Under the pieces are notes generated by a model. The model saw only the letters and a program-made list of their open reading frames with translations, had not been told where the DNA came from and did no database searches. Made by a program: the position numbers and the translations under genes. A DNA stretch of 64,000 nt from Cyanophora paradoxa (taxonomy: Eukaryota > Glaucocystophyceae > Cyanophorales > Cyanophoraceae), in the NCBI GenBank assembly GCA_004431415.1, contig QPMI01000212.1, forward strand, positions 62,001 to 126,000, read 5' to 3'. Shown piece after piece: positions 30,586 to 41,004 of this stretch (its first letter is position 1; every line of letters begins with the position of its first letter).

Positions 30586-33500
30586 CTACGCGGTGTCCAT
30601 GACGTCCACGGCCGCCCCCTCCCCCTCCTCCTCCTCCTCATCCTCCTCATCATCCTCGCCCTCCTCCCCGTCCTCAGGCGGCGCTCCCGGCCCCGCGGGC
30701 GCCTCCGCCGGGTCGCCGGCGCCGGGGCCGCCCCGCTCGGCGTCGCTCTCGGCCTTCACGTCGACGCTCTCGCCCTCCGCGTCCGACGCCGCCTCCGGGC
30801 CCGAGGCCGCCCCCGCCCCCTCGCCCTCCTGCGCCCCGGCTGGCTGCCCTGCAGGCGCCGCCGCCGCCGCCGCCGCGGCGCTGCGCTCCTGCCGGGCGCG
30901 CTGGAGCGCCTCGCGCGCCCGCGCCTCGCGCGCGGCCACCTCCTTCGCCGCCGCCCGCGCCCTCTCCTGCGCCGGGCGGTCGGGCGCGCGGCGCGCGGCG
31001 CACGGCGGGGGTCGACGCGGGCGGGGCGCACGAGGGCCTCGTGGACGCGGGCGGCGAAGTGCGCGAAGAGGCCGGTCGCCGCCTCCTCGCCCGCCACGAG
31101 CCCGCGCAGCCGAGCGAGGTGCGCCCGCGCCGCCTCGACGGGCGCCCGCTCCGCCCCGCCAGCGCCTCCAGCGCCCCGCGTGCTCCCGCAGCGGCGAGGC
31201 CGCCAGCCGCTGCGCGGCGCCCGGGCCGGTCAGGCGCGGGGCGGGGCCGGGGCGGGCGGGGCGGGGCGCCTTCTGGAGGGCGGGGCGGCGAGGGCGGCGC
31301 GGAAGGCGGCGAGCTCGGCCTCCTCGCGCTCCAGCGCCGCCAGCGCCGCGTCCACGCGCGCCGCCGCCTCCTGCCGCCCCCGCTCCACCCCGGCCCGCAG
31401 CGCCCCCCCGCCGCCTCCGCCTCCGCCTCCTGCGCGCCCCGCGCTCGGGCCGGGCGGGGCGAGGGCGCGGCGGGGGCCGGCGGGGCCCGGGAGGGCGGAC
31501 GCGGTTGCGGGCGGTGGCGGCGCGGTCGGCGAGGCGCGCGAGGGCGAGGTCCAGCGGGTCCTGCCCGCCCGCCGCCCCCGCCGCCGCCGGCGCCGGCGCC
31601 GCGGCGTCCCCATGCCGCTCCCCAGCGAGGCGATCGAGGCCGGGAGGCCCTGCCGCGGGGCTCGGCGCGGGGCGCGGCGGGGCGGGGCGGGCGGCGGGGC
31701 GCGCACCCGCAGGGTCTCGAGCTCGGGGCGGTGCATAAGGGCCGGATGGCGGCGCAGAGGATGCCGTGCGACTCGTACGGGATCAGGTCGCCCACGGCGG
31801 CGCGGATGACCCTGCGGGGCCGTCGGCCGGCCGAGGGGCGGGAGGTGGGCGGGGCGGCGGGCCGGGGGCGGCACCGGTCGATCTTGAGCATCTCGGGGGG
31901 CAGCCCCTCGGGGGCGACCTCGGCGAGGCACTCCGCGACCGTCCGCCCCGCCCCCGGCGGCTTCGAGCTCGGCCCGGCACCGGCGGCCGCCTGCCCGGCC
32001 GGCCCCGTCAGGCCCGCGCTCGCGGGGAGAAGGGCGGGCGGCACCTGCTGAAGAGGGTCGCCGAGGAGGGCTTGGCGGCCGACTGCGAGCCCGACGCCCC
32101 CGCCTCCGCCTTCGACGCCGAGCGCGGGGGCGGCGGTGGCGCCGCCGCCTTCGCCGGCGCGGGTGCTGCTGCTGCCGCCGCCGCCGCGCTCGAGGGCGCC
32201 GGGGCCGGCGCAGGCGCCGCGGAGGGCGCGGGGCCGGGGCCCCAGCGAGGCCGATGCTGGGCGCCTTGATGCGGATCTTTATGCTGCCTCCGGTGGGGGA
32301 CTGCGCCGGCTGGGCCGCGGGGCTCGGCAGCGGCGGCTCGGGCGGCGCGTCGGCCGCCCGCTCGCTCCGGGCCCCCGCGCTGTCCTCCCCGCTCTCCTCG
32401 CTCCCGTCGCCGTCGCCGCCCACTGGAAGAGGCCGCTCGCTGTTAGACGGTGGCGGCCGGGGCGGCGGCGGCTGCGCACCGATGTCGATGCGCCCGTCGT
32501 CGTCGTCGTCGGGACCCTCCGCGCCCGAGGCCCGCTGCGGGCGGGGCGCCCCCTCGCGCGCCTTCTTCTGCTTCTTTTTGCCGCCCTCCGAGGAGCCCGG
32601 GGCCGGGCGCTTGCGCTCGCCCCCGAAGGAGACGCGCTCCGGCGGGGCGGCCGTCGTGTAGTGCAAGTCGGCTGGGCCCCGCGGTCAGCGCGAGGCGGCG
32701 GGGGCGGGGGCGCGGGGCGCGGGGCGGGGCGCACAGGGCCGGAAGCGGAGGAGCTGCGTCTTGGCGTACTTCTTCTGCTGGAGACCGCCGTAGCACCAGA
32801 GCTCCCCGTCCACCGTGCACCCGCACGCCCCCATCACCATCCCTGCCCGCCGGCCCGCCGGCGCGCGTCACGGGCGGCCTCAGGGGGCGCGCGCGGGGCC
32901 GGGCGGCTCGGGCGGGGCGACCTGCGAGCGCCTCGTGGCCCTCCACGCTCCGCTCCCACGTCCCGCGAACTGCGCCCCCGTCAGCGCCGCAGAGGCCCGA
33001 GCCGCAGACGCGGGGGGCCCCCGCTCGCCCGTGTCGAGCCTGTAGACGAACTGGCGCCCCCCGGCCGGTCAGCGGGGCGCGGGCGAGGGCGCGGGGCCCG
33101 GGGGGAGAGGGGGGCCGACGCACCGGTCCGAGGCCTCCGCCGACGACGTAGACGTGCGTGCCGCTCGAGCTCTCCACGTGCCACGCGCACGGCGGCAGCG
33201 CCACTGCGCCGCCGGCGTCGGCGCCCCGCGAGTGCCGCAGCGCCGGGCCGAGGCGGGGGGCTCGCACCGGAGGGGCCCTTGGGCGTCACCCGCTTCACCA
33301 GGTGCCGCCCTGCCGTGTCGGGTTGCAGTCAGACGCCGCGAGGACGGCGGGCGGGAAGAGAGGCGCGCGGCCACGCACTGGGATCTATTTGGAAGACGTC
33401 TGCCGTACGAAGCGACGCGTCAGCCGGCGGAAGCGAGCGCCAGCGCGGGCGCAAGGGCGTCGGCCCGCCGCGGACCGTTCACTGCGCGCCGCTGGTACTG

Positions 33501-34981
33501 GCCGCCCTGCAGCGCGCGCGTCGGGCAAGTGGGCGAGGAGAAGGGGGGCGGGGGCGGGGGGGGCGGGGGGGGTACGAACGATAATGTAGAGGCTGTCCCT
33601 GACGCAGCTCGCCGTGGCGGCCGCCCGCACGGGGAACTGCGTGGCACCCCGCCGCCCCGCCGCGTCAGCCGCGAGGCGGGGCGGGGCGGAGCGGAGCGGC
33701 AGGCGCCCCCCAACACCCCCGCACCTCCGTGTCCTGCGCGCGACGGGCCATCAGCGCGGAGCGGCGGGGTCGCTCGGGCGGGCGGGCTTGGTCCCACCGC
33801 GGGCAGTAGGCGGCCCTTGATGTCTAGCGCCCCGTTCCCGTGCGCTGCCGGCCGCTGAGGGCGGGCGCGACGGCCGGGGCGCGGGCCGCGCACCGTCAAA
33901 GCTGAACTTGAGGGGCCAGCAGGAGTTGAAGTAGGGAGAGGTCTTGCCTGCGGCGCGCGGGAGGCCGTCGGCGAGGGGCACGGGCAGCGGGGCCCCGGGG
34001 CCGGGGCGGCGGCGCGCACAGTCCTCGTCGCTCTGGCCGGCGACGATGTAGAAGGTGTCGCCGGCGCGCGCGCTCGCGAAGTAGAGGCCCTGGGGCGGGT
34101 ACGCGAAGGTCGACTCCGGCCGCCCGACGAGCACCTCCGCCCCCTCGATGACCTGCACCTCGATCTGCCCGCTCCCGTTCTCCCTGCGCCGCTTCAGCGC
34201 ACGCGCGACCGGCGCACCGCGCCGCGCGCCGCGGGCGCGCGACGCGCCTGAGGATGAACGCGTCGTTGGTGCTGAACTTCGCCTGCGCGCCGCGGCCGGT
34301 CAGCGCGCCAAGGGCGGGTTGCTCGCTCACGGAAAGAGGCAGGGCAGCCGTACCGTCTTCCCCTCTTCCTCATCGTCTTTCCCGATCCACGCCCCTGCAC
34401 ACGCCGGGAACCAGTGCGATTACACCCCGGCCGGCAGAACCTCGTGATAGCTGCGTACCACCAAACACGGCGACTCTGGGGCCCGCCGGCGTGTCGTAGA
34501 CCGTCGCGGCGTGTGCGGTGAGCGGCGGGAGTCGTTCGGCGTGCCCTGGCGCGAACCTGTGCGGGGCGTGAGTACTTCCGAGGCGCGCGCCCGCCGAGAC
34601 ACGGCGCACGGCTTCCGCGTCCACGACGCGCGCTTCCGGTTGAACGCGAAGATGGCGCTATGGTAGCTGGGAATGGTGGAGTCAGCGGAAGCATACGAGG
34701 CTCGGCGAAGTCAGCGGGGAAGCGGAGCGGGCTTCGAATGCTATAGCTGCTTGTTTGGCGGCGCCTTCGCTAAATTGGAGCTCTCGGCTGCACGACCGCT
34801 TGAAGCACCTGTGCGGCGTCGCTGGGTTCACTTTAAATCGACCGCTGTAGCCACAGACGAGCCAGAAGATGTCATTTCCGACATACACGAGCTGCGCGTA
34901 ATCCTTCTGCGGCGGCGCGTCCGTGGCGAAGAACTCGATGGGAATCTCGTTGCCGACGGACTGCGCGGCTTTCGCAGCCAT
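30586..34981 (-). CDS. Kelch-repeat protein with basic linker and acidic C-terminus
   Basis: ATG 34981 gives MAAKAAQSVGNEIPIEFFAT. Kelch-type strands follow: DYAQLVYVGNDIFWLVCGYS, YHSAIFAFNRKRASWTRK, TAHAATVYDTPAGPRVAVFG, GLYFASARAGDTFYIVAGQS, RAAATASCVRDSLYIIV, HVESSSGTHVYVVGGGLG and GACGCTVDGELWCYGGLQQK, consistent with a six- or seven-blade propeller (34981 to about 32740). After DLHYTTAAPP comes a lysine-rich stretch (GGKKKQKKAREG, nuclear-localisation-like) and DDDDDGRIDIG. Then helical segments follow: TVAECLAEVAPEGLPPEMLK, VGDLIPYESHGILCAAIRPL, and coiled coil AALAALEREEAELAAFRAAL. The C-terminus is almost purely acidic (GEEGEDDEEDEEEEEGE) before VMDTA and the stop at 30586. Some early exon junctions could not be phased, so the N-terminal model is approximate. 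The features suggest a nuclear or chromatin scaffold; no partner can be named. Confidence 0.72.
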
Positions 34982-35593
34982 TCTCGCCGCGTCGACGCCT
35001 CAGCTGCAGATTCGACCACAGTACTAGTTCAACGGAGTTCGATCGGCGCAGTTCGGCGTTCCGCCGCGTTCGCTGTTCCCAGGGTACGCAGATCTAGAGC
35101 CTTCAAATTTCGCCCGGCGCCATATGCATGGCCATGCGCGGCCAAGTCGGCCCGCCATATGTACGACGCAAGTGCCGCAGTGCGCCTGCAGGCCTGACCA
35201 CCAGGAAGTGCAAGTTTGTGTAGCAGACATAGATCTAGATTGAGCAACGGAGAGACAACATGTACAGTCACCTCGATCAGAGTGATGGGAAGGGTACATA
35301 GGTGCGGGTATGCGCAGGCAGGGGCGCCTGCGCAGAAGCCGCGCAGATCGCGGGCAGCTGCGTGGATTCGGGAGGGGGCTGCAGGAGACGAGGGGAAGAG
35401 ATCGTGGTGCAAGGGACGGGAATATCAAATGGGAGGAGGAGACAAGAGAGAGGAGGAAAGAGACAGGATCGGAAACGGCTGTGCGATAGCGACGGGACTC
35501 GGGAGAAGCAGCCAGTTTGCGGGGGGAGAAGGGACTCGGGAGGGGCAGAGTGCAAGCGGCGGCTGGGACGGGGCCGGGGGGTGGCGCCCGGGG
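34982..35593. other. Gap upstream of the kelch gene
   Basis: Presumed kelch promoter plus the TMEM107 3' flank. It has a purine-rich tract (GGAGGAGACAAGAGAGAGGA, about 35431-35450), an AGATCTAGAT patch near 35230 and several CATATG/ATGCAT-like palindromes at 35125-35160. No exon supported. Confidence 0.5.
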
Positions 35594-36286
35594 CTAGTAG
35601 TAGACGAGCTTGCAGCAGACGATGGCTGATATCACCGTCGCCTCCACCAGCGCCGGGAACGCGCTGCCCGCCGCCCCGTGAGCCGAGGCCGAAGGCGGAG
35701 GCGCGCATGCGCAGCGCGAGGGGCACCAGGTGAAGCCGAAGATGTACCAGTACCAGACGGACGCCCACGTGTCGACGATGAACATCGTACCGAAGAAGAG
35801 CCCCACAAGGTGGCAGAGGATCTCTGCCCCGCACGCCGTCGGCCCCGGTGCGCTAGCGCACGGGGCATGCGCGGCGGGCACGCACCGAAGAGGCTCACGG
35901 TCGTCGTGAACATCGTGAAACCTCCAAATAGGCCGACGTACTCAATGAAGAAGCAGAAATAAGACAGCGCCAACGCCACGGTGATGCTGCGAAGCCGCGG
36001 GTGGGAGGAGTTAGCTACGGCGCGGACGCGGCACTGGCGGCCACGCACCTCGTATCATCTCGGTTAAAGTCGTCCTGAGAGAATGTCGGGGGCAGCCCTG
36101 TCTTGACATTGTCCGCCTGCGGCCAGCGGCGGAGAAAGGCGGGAAGACATCAGCGGAGGCTGCTGCGAGGCCGCGGATGCAGCTCGCGCGAACCCTATTG
36201 AAAGCGATCATGATGGTCAAGATGAGATGGCCCGTGAGCACCAGGAACCGCGTCGGCACCAGCGTCGACAAAGCATCCGACCCCAT
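35594..36286 (-). CDS. TMEM107: TMEM107, ciliary transition-zone membrane protein
   Basis: Four-TM protein of the MKS transition-zone module. ATG at 36284-36286 reads MGSDALSTLVPTRFLVLTGH, then LILTIMIAFNR (TM1). An intron leads to NVKTGLPPTFSQDDFNRDDT and ITVALALSYFCFFIEYVGLF (TM2). GGFTMFTTTVSLF follows, then EILCHLVGLFFGTMFIVDTW (TM3), ASVWYWYIFGFT, and FPALVEATVISAIVCCKLVY (TM4). The stop is at 35594-35596. The LVP-(S/T)-RFL start, the LP-x-TF-(S/T)-x-(E/D) loop, the SMFN/TMFT element and the W-x-YWYIF signature match animal TMEM107 in order, and length is typical. All four introns splice in phase with GT-AG ends. Head-to-head with TFB5. Its presence indicates a ciliated organism. Confidence 0.92.
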
Positions 36287-36436
36287 TGCTGCCAACTCCT
36301 CGAGGGCGTATCAGAGTGGAACTGCTATGCGCGGCGTCGACCGATGCTGACTATGCAAGGCTAGCGCTGGTGTGTGCTCGGGCCAGGTCAGCTTGAAGTT
36401 TAGGAGTACACGATTCTCAGACGCGCCTCAACAGCG
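36287..36436. promoter_or_regulatory. Bidirectional promoter region, TMEM107/TFB5
   Basis: 150 bp between two divergent start codons. No TATA box evident. It contains GGTCAGCTTGAAGTTTAGGA and an ACACGATTCTCAGACGC element before the TFB5 ATG. Confidence 0.5.
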
Positions 36437-36752
36437 ATGGTCAACGCGATCCGCGGGATGCTGGTAACCTGGTATGCACTCTCCGAGTCGCTCTGGCCCG
36501 CCGCCCGGACGCCTCACGCCGCGCTCAGCGACATCCCGACGATGACGTTCGTGCTCTTCCTCGACAAGGAGCACAAGTTCGTCATTCAACAGCTTGACGA
36601 CACGCACGTTCTCATCGATCCGCGCGGCGTGGACATCATCAAGAGTGCGCCCGCCCCGCCGTGACCGCGAGCAACCCTAACAATCGCATGCCGCAGAGCG
36701 CCTCGCTGAGATGCAGGCCGAGATCACATTCGCGCCACTTGACCTGAAATGA
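36437..36752 (+). CDS. TFB5: TFIIH subunit TFB5 (GTF2H5/TTDA)
   Basis: Smallest TFIIH subunit; it stabilises p52 and is needed for nucleotide excision repair and for transcription. Three exons with introns 36472-36528 and 36645-36696 (57 and 52 nt, GT-AG, in phase) give a 68-residue protein. It starts MVNAIRGMLVTCDIPTMTF, continues VLFLDKEHKFVIQQLDDTHV and ends KRLAEMQAEITFAPLDLK. The MVN-x-x-(R/K)-G-x-L-x-x-CD start, the F-(I/V)-I-Q-x-(I/L)-DDTH-(V/L) core and the final helix match the family throughout, and family length is about 70 residues. The gene is easy to miss because its longest exon has only about 40 codons. Confidence 0.93.
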
Positions 36753-37282
36753 GCTCCTCAGCAAGTCGCAGCGAGCGCTCCCCAGGCCCAGCCAGCGGCT
36801 TCAGCGATTGCTAGCGCTCTGAGCACTCGCTTTCATCCGCGAAGCTTGATAACAACAGTTGCGGATGGCGACCAGCAGAAAACGCGCGGCGCTCCCTCGG
36901 TGTCCCACCGCGCAAGCTCGCCAGCGGGCCCAATCAGCTGCCTGCAGCCGCCAACTGCAGGTGCACCGCCGCGCCGGCGCGCGGCCGAGGCAGCCGAGTC
37001 GCTGCTGTCAACGCGGGCATGCACATCGAGGAGCTGCCCTTGTAGCCAACCAGCCTTGCCCCCAGCTATGACCCAGCTGCGCGCGGCTGCGACAGCAGCA
37101 GCAGGACAGCTCAACCTGCAATTTAGCTACAACTGAGTAGATGCAGCGACTGCAAGCTTAGAGCTCATCGCCGTCGATGACGTTTGAAAAGAGAATGCAG
37201 CATTGTGGATGCTTGATAACGGTCGGGAGGGGTCCAGAGGCGCGCGCGGGGGCGCGCGGGGGCGCGGGGGGAGTGGTGGGGG
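36753..37282. other. Convergent gap, no gene seen
   Basis: 530 bp between two converging 3' ends. CAGCTGC/GCAGCTG-type motifs are frequent (about 36940-37120). No open frame here shows family-like sequence. Confidence 0.5.
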
Positions 37283-37633
37283 CTACCGCTCGCGTTCACC
37301 CGGCCAGCCTGGGTGCCAGCCGGGGCCACCATAGAAGGGCCCGAAAGCCCAGGGCCCCCCGGCGGGCGCGTCTACGAAGTGCCCGCCCTCGACCTCCAGG
37401 CCCGAGATGTAGAGCTGGAGTCGCTGCAGGCGGTGCTCGACGCTCTCCCGCCGCGCGCAAGCCACGAAGCCGCGCCCGCTCTCCGCCTTGCGCGCGTGCA
37501 GCAGCTCCCGCCTCAACGCCTCTCCGTCGGGGCGCGCGAAGGCGGACCAGGCCGGCGCCAGCGGTCCCCCAGACGACGCCGACCTGCCGGCGTACGTTGT
37601 CAGCTGCGCGTAGAAAGAAGAAGGAGGAAGCAT
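37283..37633 (-). CDS. Small protein of unknown function (about 116 aa)
   Basis: A single open frame from ATG 37633 (MLPPSSFYAQLTTYAGRS) to the stop at 37283-37285. Its composition is less biased than neighbouring shadow frames. It contains a charged helix (EALRRELLHARKAES), RRESVEHRLQRLQLYISGLE and a Gly/Trp/Pro-rich end (FGPFYGGPGWHPGWPG). A donor-like GGTGAACG just before the end could mean a further exon, and TACGCGCAG near the start could be an acceptor. No signal peptide or TM segment. Not recognised. It lies head-to-head with the candidate axonemal gene and tail-to-tail with TFB5. Confidence 0.5.
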   Translation of the reverse strand: MLPPSSFYAQLTTYAGRSASSGGPLAPAWSAFARPDGEALRRELLHARKAESGRGFVACARRESVEHRLQRLQLYISGLEVEGGHFVDAPAGGPWAFGPFYGGPGWHPGWPGERER

Positions 37634-37997
37634 TGGCTGCAGGATGCGGGCGAGCGGTCCAGTGCGTCGTTCAACGGTCCAGCTGCAGCTGCCGATCTAG
37701 CGCCGATCTAGATCTAGCGCCCTAGGCCACCAATGAAAAGAACAAGGAATCATTAACCGTAACGCGTGCTCCGAGACGAGCCGCTCGCTCTGTGACAGAA
37801 GAGGAGCAGGTGGGCCCCAGCGGCCCCAGGGCGATCGACCGCTCATCTTGTGCCAGCCGGCCAGTTCGTTGAAACAACACTGAAAAAGGGCTGTGCGCTT
37901 GCTGGGAAGGCCTCCCGGCGGGCGCTGGCGGGCCAGTGGCGGCCACTCTCAGGGTACAGGCACAAGGGGTATAAGCGGCGGAACAGAGCAACCGAGC
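37634..37997. promoter_or_regulatory. Shared upstream region of two divergent genes
   Basis: 364 bp between start codons. It includes GATCTAGCGCCGATCTAGAT (about 37694), one of the window's recurrent GATCTAG patches, and a short A-rich stretch (AATGAAAAGAACAAGGAATC, about 37732). No gene seen. Confidence 0.45.
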
Positions 37998-39819
37998 ATG
38001 GCGGCGGAAACCTCGGCGCCCGGCTCGAAGCCGGCGTCGCTAACGAGTATGGGCACCGCACCCCTTAAGCGGGTGCGTGCACGTTGCTTGCCGACCTGTC
38101 GCGTGTCGTGCCTCGCCGGCCCTCGCGGGCTCATAGCAATTCTGAGGCCGCGTCTCCGGCGTCTCCGGCCGCGAGACTAAAGCCCAGCACGAGCAGTTAC
38201 CTCTGGACATCTTCGAGCCGGAAGCGGTGCAGCGCATCAACTACTTCCGCGAGAACCTAGCAGACACGCGGCAGAAGTGCGATCCTAGAGCCGAGCGACT
38301 CGCTTGTCAAGGGCTGAGCGACGCACAGGAAGAACCTGGCGCGGGTGCTTGACATCGCGGGCGAGAGAGCGGAGAGCACGATGGCGGGGGCGACGGCGGA
38401 GAGCAGCAGCAAAAAGGCGCTCCGGCAAGCGGAGCGAGAGCGCAAGCTCGAGGAGATTCACTTAGCGGACAAGAAGCTGTACAAGTGCGCGGGGCGCGGG
38501 GACCGCGGGGCGGCGGGGCGGGCCGGGGCCCGATTGCGGGGCGCGCAGGACGACGTACCAGCAGGAGTTCGAGGGCGGGGCGGGGGTAGCGGGGGAGGCG
38601 CTGCAGGCGAAGGTGGACCACTTCCGGCTGATGCAGCCCTACCTCGAGGGCCTCGTCCGCCCCGAGCGCATGCCCGAGGTGGAGGAGTGGGTCCGCCACG
38701 TCGCCACCGACACCCGCCTCGTCGACCGCAGGAAGGTCCCCGCCCGCCGCCGCCGCCCCATCGGCTGCGCCGCCTGGCGCCGACGCGGCCGCGCGGGGCC
38801 GGCAGCTCCTTTTCGAGGCGCTGGTCTCGTTGAACACAATGGACGAGAAGCACCAGACCGAGCACGCCCGCGAGTACCACAGGAAGCCCATCCCGCCACG
38901 CGAGCCGCCACCCACCTTCTCCGCCCACGCCGCCTCCTCCCCGACCCGTGCCAAGGCCCGCCCGCGCGGCCCCGCCTCCCCCCTCGCCGGCGGCGGCTGA
39001 GGGGCGCGCAGGAGAAGAAGCAGAAGGGGACGACGCTGCCGCCGCTGGCGCGGTCGGCGCCGGAGCCGCTGGTGCGGGCGGCGCTCGAGGCGGGGGCCGG
39101 GGGGCACGAGCAGGAGCGGGCGGGGCGGCGGGAGCGGGCGCCCTTCGTGGGCGTCGTGCCCGGCGGGGCGACGGAGTCCACGTACAAGGCCTCCTTCGTG
39201 CCGCGCATGGCCCGCGGGCTCGCCCCGCCCGAGCCCACCAACTGGCACCGCCTCCCCAGCGACGGCATGGGCACCCTCGTCCCCCAGACCGGCTTCGTGC
39301 GCCCCTCTCCCGCCCCGCCCCTCTCCCGCCCTCCCGGGAGCGGCCGCGCGAGACGGGGGCGGGGCGCAGGGCGGGAGCCCGTCGAAGGCGATGTACGACT
39401 CGCGGCAGTACCACCCGCGCCTCCCCGCCGACCGCGCCGCCGCCCTCCGCGCCTCCACCGACTTCCAGTACCCCTGGCCCCTGGTCCCTGCCCCCGCGCC
39501 CCGGCCCCGTACCCCGGCACCGGCCCCGGCTGACGCGGGGGCGGGGGGCAGAGCACGGCGCACGGGTCGTACCAGCCGGCGGCCTCGGACGACCCCGTCC
39601 TCAAGTCCTACAAGAGCGGCGCGGCGCGCCCCGGCCCCGCCCCCTCGGGCCGCCAGCGGCGGCTGACGGCGACGGCAGGAGCGGGCGGAGTCGCTGAAGC
39701 GGCGGGCGCGGGGCTCGGAGGTGCCCCTCTCCATCGGTGTCGGCTTCAGGAAGGACACCACGTACACCAACGCCTACGACGGCGCCCGCCTCGCCGCCTC
39801 CGCCGTCGCCCCCTTCTAG
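37998..39819 (+). CDS. Candidate axonemal/flagellar-associated protein
   Basis: Reconstructed from ATG 37998: MAAETSAPGSKPASLTSMGT, intron, HEQLPLDIFEPEAVQRINYF with RENLADTRQK, intron, KNLARVLDIAGERAESTMAG and a charged helix (LRQAERERKLEEIHLADKKL). All junctions use GTGCGT/GTGCGA/GTGCGC donors and stay in phase. Later exons give short aromatic motifs separated by disordered sequence: TTYQQEFEGG, VDHFRLMQPYLEGLVRPERM, VEEWVRHVATDTRLVDRR, STYKASFVPR, NWHRLPSDGMGTLVPQTGFV, YDSRQYHPRL and, at the end, GFRKDTTYTNAYDG. The stop is at 39817-39819. Repeated T/S-x-Y...F motifs in a basic, mostly unstructured protein are typical of microtubule inner proteins of cilia. I cannot assign an orthologue. 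Cilia genes elsewhere in the window make this role plausible. Confidence 0.55.
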
Positions 39820-40045
39820 GCCCCGCCCCCGTCCTCCTCTCCCATCCAGTCCGGCAGTGGCCCCGGCCCGGGCCCCGCCCCCTCGGGGCGGGCCCCAGAG
39901 GGCGGGGCGCGGCGCTTGCGGGCGCCCCCGTTTTTTCTTGCGCTTTTTCGACCCGTTCCTGCAATGTACAGATCTGCGTGCGGCCGGGCGGGGGCGCGAG
40001 GCGGGGGGCGCGGGGCGCGGGGGGAGCGGTGGGCGGCCGGAGGCC

Positions 40046-40923
40046 CTACTGAGGGACGGAGAGGGAGGCGAGGAGGGCGCGGAGCTGCGCCTCGGGCTCC
40101 CCCGCGAAGTCGGCCTCGGGGTACTGCGCGTTGAGGATGTAGAGGCGGCCCCCCGCGATCGCCGCTCGGCTCAGCACCCGCTTGTACCCCCGCGTCGACT
40201 CCACCCGGTACTCCACGCTGCGTCGTCCGAGTGCCGGCGTCGGCAGGGCAAGGGCGGGGCAGGGGCGGGGCGGGGCGGGGAGGGGCCGGCGCACTCGTAG
40301 AAGCGGCCGGGGCCGACGTCGGCGAAGGAGATGAGCTCGCAGGAAAGGACGCCGTCCTTCTTGGCCTCGGCGGCCACCGTGCGGCGCGCCACCTCCTCCG
40401 CGGTCCCCACCTCCGCCAGCGCCCGCGCCTTCACCGGGTTCACCACGAGGCCCGCGTTGCCGAGCCGGCCCCCCGACGGGATCTTGACGAAGACCAGCGA
40501 CCCGCTCTTGCTCCCCGCCTCCCTGACCCGCGCGTCAGCCGCGGCCGCGCGTGCACGCGAGGGGGCCGAGCAGGGAGCGACGGGCTCGGCGCGCCAGTCG
40601 CTGGGATACTGGAAGCTGCATTGCGTCTCCGCATCCTCGAACAGGGTAAGGCCGTCTGTCGCCGCACGCGCCGGCCTGTCCACGCGCAGCGCGGCCGCCG
40701 CTGCGGCTAGGGCGGCGGCGGCGAACGCCTTGCGGCGGGAGTAGCTAGCTTGCGGCTCGGACGAGCACTCCAGCTGCAGTTGCACGCCCGGCGCGCGCGG
40801 TGCTGGCGCATGGCACTTCCTGACCGGCTTTGCCAGCGGGGCGGTGCAAATGATTCCCTTTGTCGACTCGCACCTTCTCTGACCGACAGGCACCGCCGGG
40901 GGGCCCAAGAAGCAGGCGCTCAT
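40046..40923 (-). CDS. PsbP-domain thylakoid lumen protein
   Basis: PsbP-family proteins bind photosystem II or assist its assembly in the lumen. ATG 40921-40923 gives MSACFLGPPAVPV, again Phe-led. Before the mature part is a twin-arginine lumen signal, SRRKAFAAAALAAAAAAL, ending PARAA. The mature part begins TDGLTLFEDAETQCSFQYPS and DWRAEP, the conserved PsbP opening (y-P-x-W). The rest of the domain follows: SLVFVKIPSGGRLGNAGLVV, the loop to GPGRFYEC, YSVEYRVESTRGYKRVLSRA, AIAGGRLYILNAQYPEADF and ASLSVPQ at the stop (40046-40048). One residue block around CEST/KPVRK may be intronic. Length and order fit a PsbP-like (PPL/PPD) protein. Which subfamily cannot be told by eye. Only 81 bp separate its start from the next gene. 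Confidence 0.85.
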
Positions 40924-41004
40924 CTTTCCTTGGGGGGTACCGGTGTATAGAGCTTGGGGGACGTTGCAGGACAGAGGAGTCTGCCCAGGATCCCGGACGC
41001 GGGG

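Noticed and set aside
35029-35412. 127-codon minus-strand open frame upstream of kelch
   Set aside because: No ATG at its start, no splice context, and overlapping repeats and GATCTAG patches. More likely promoter DNA.
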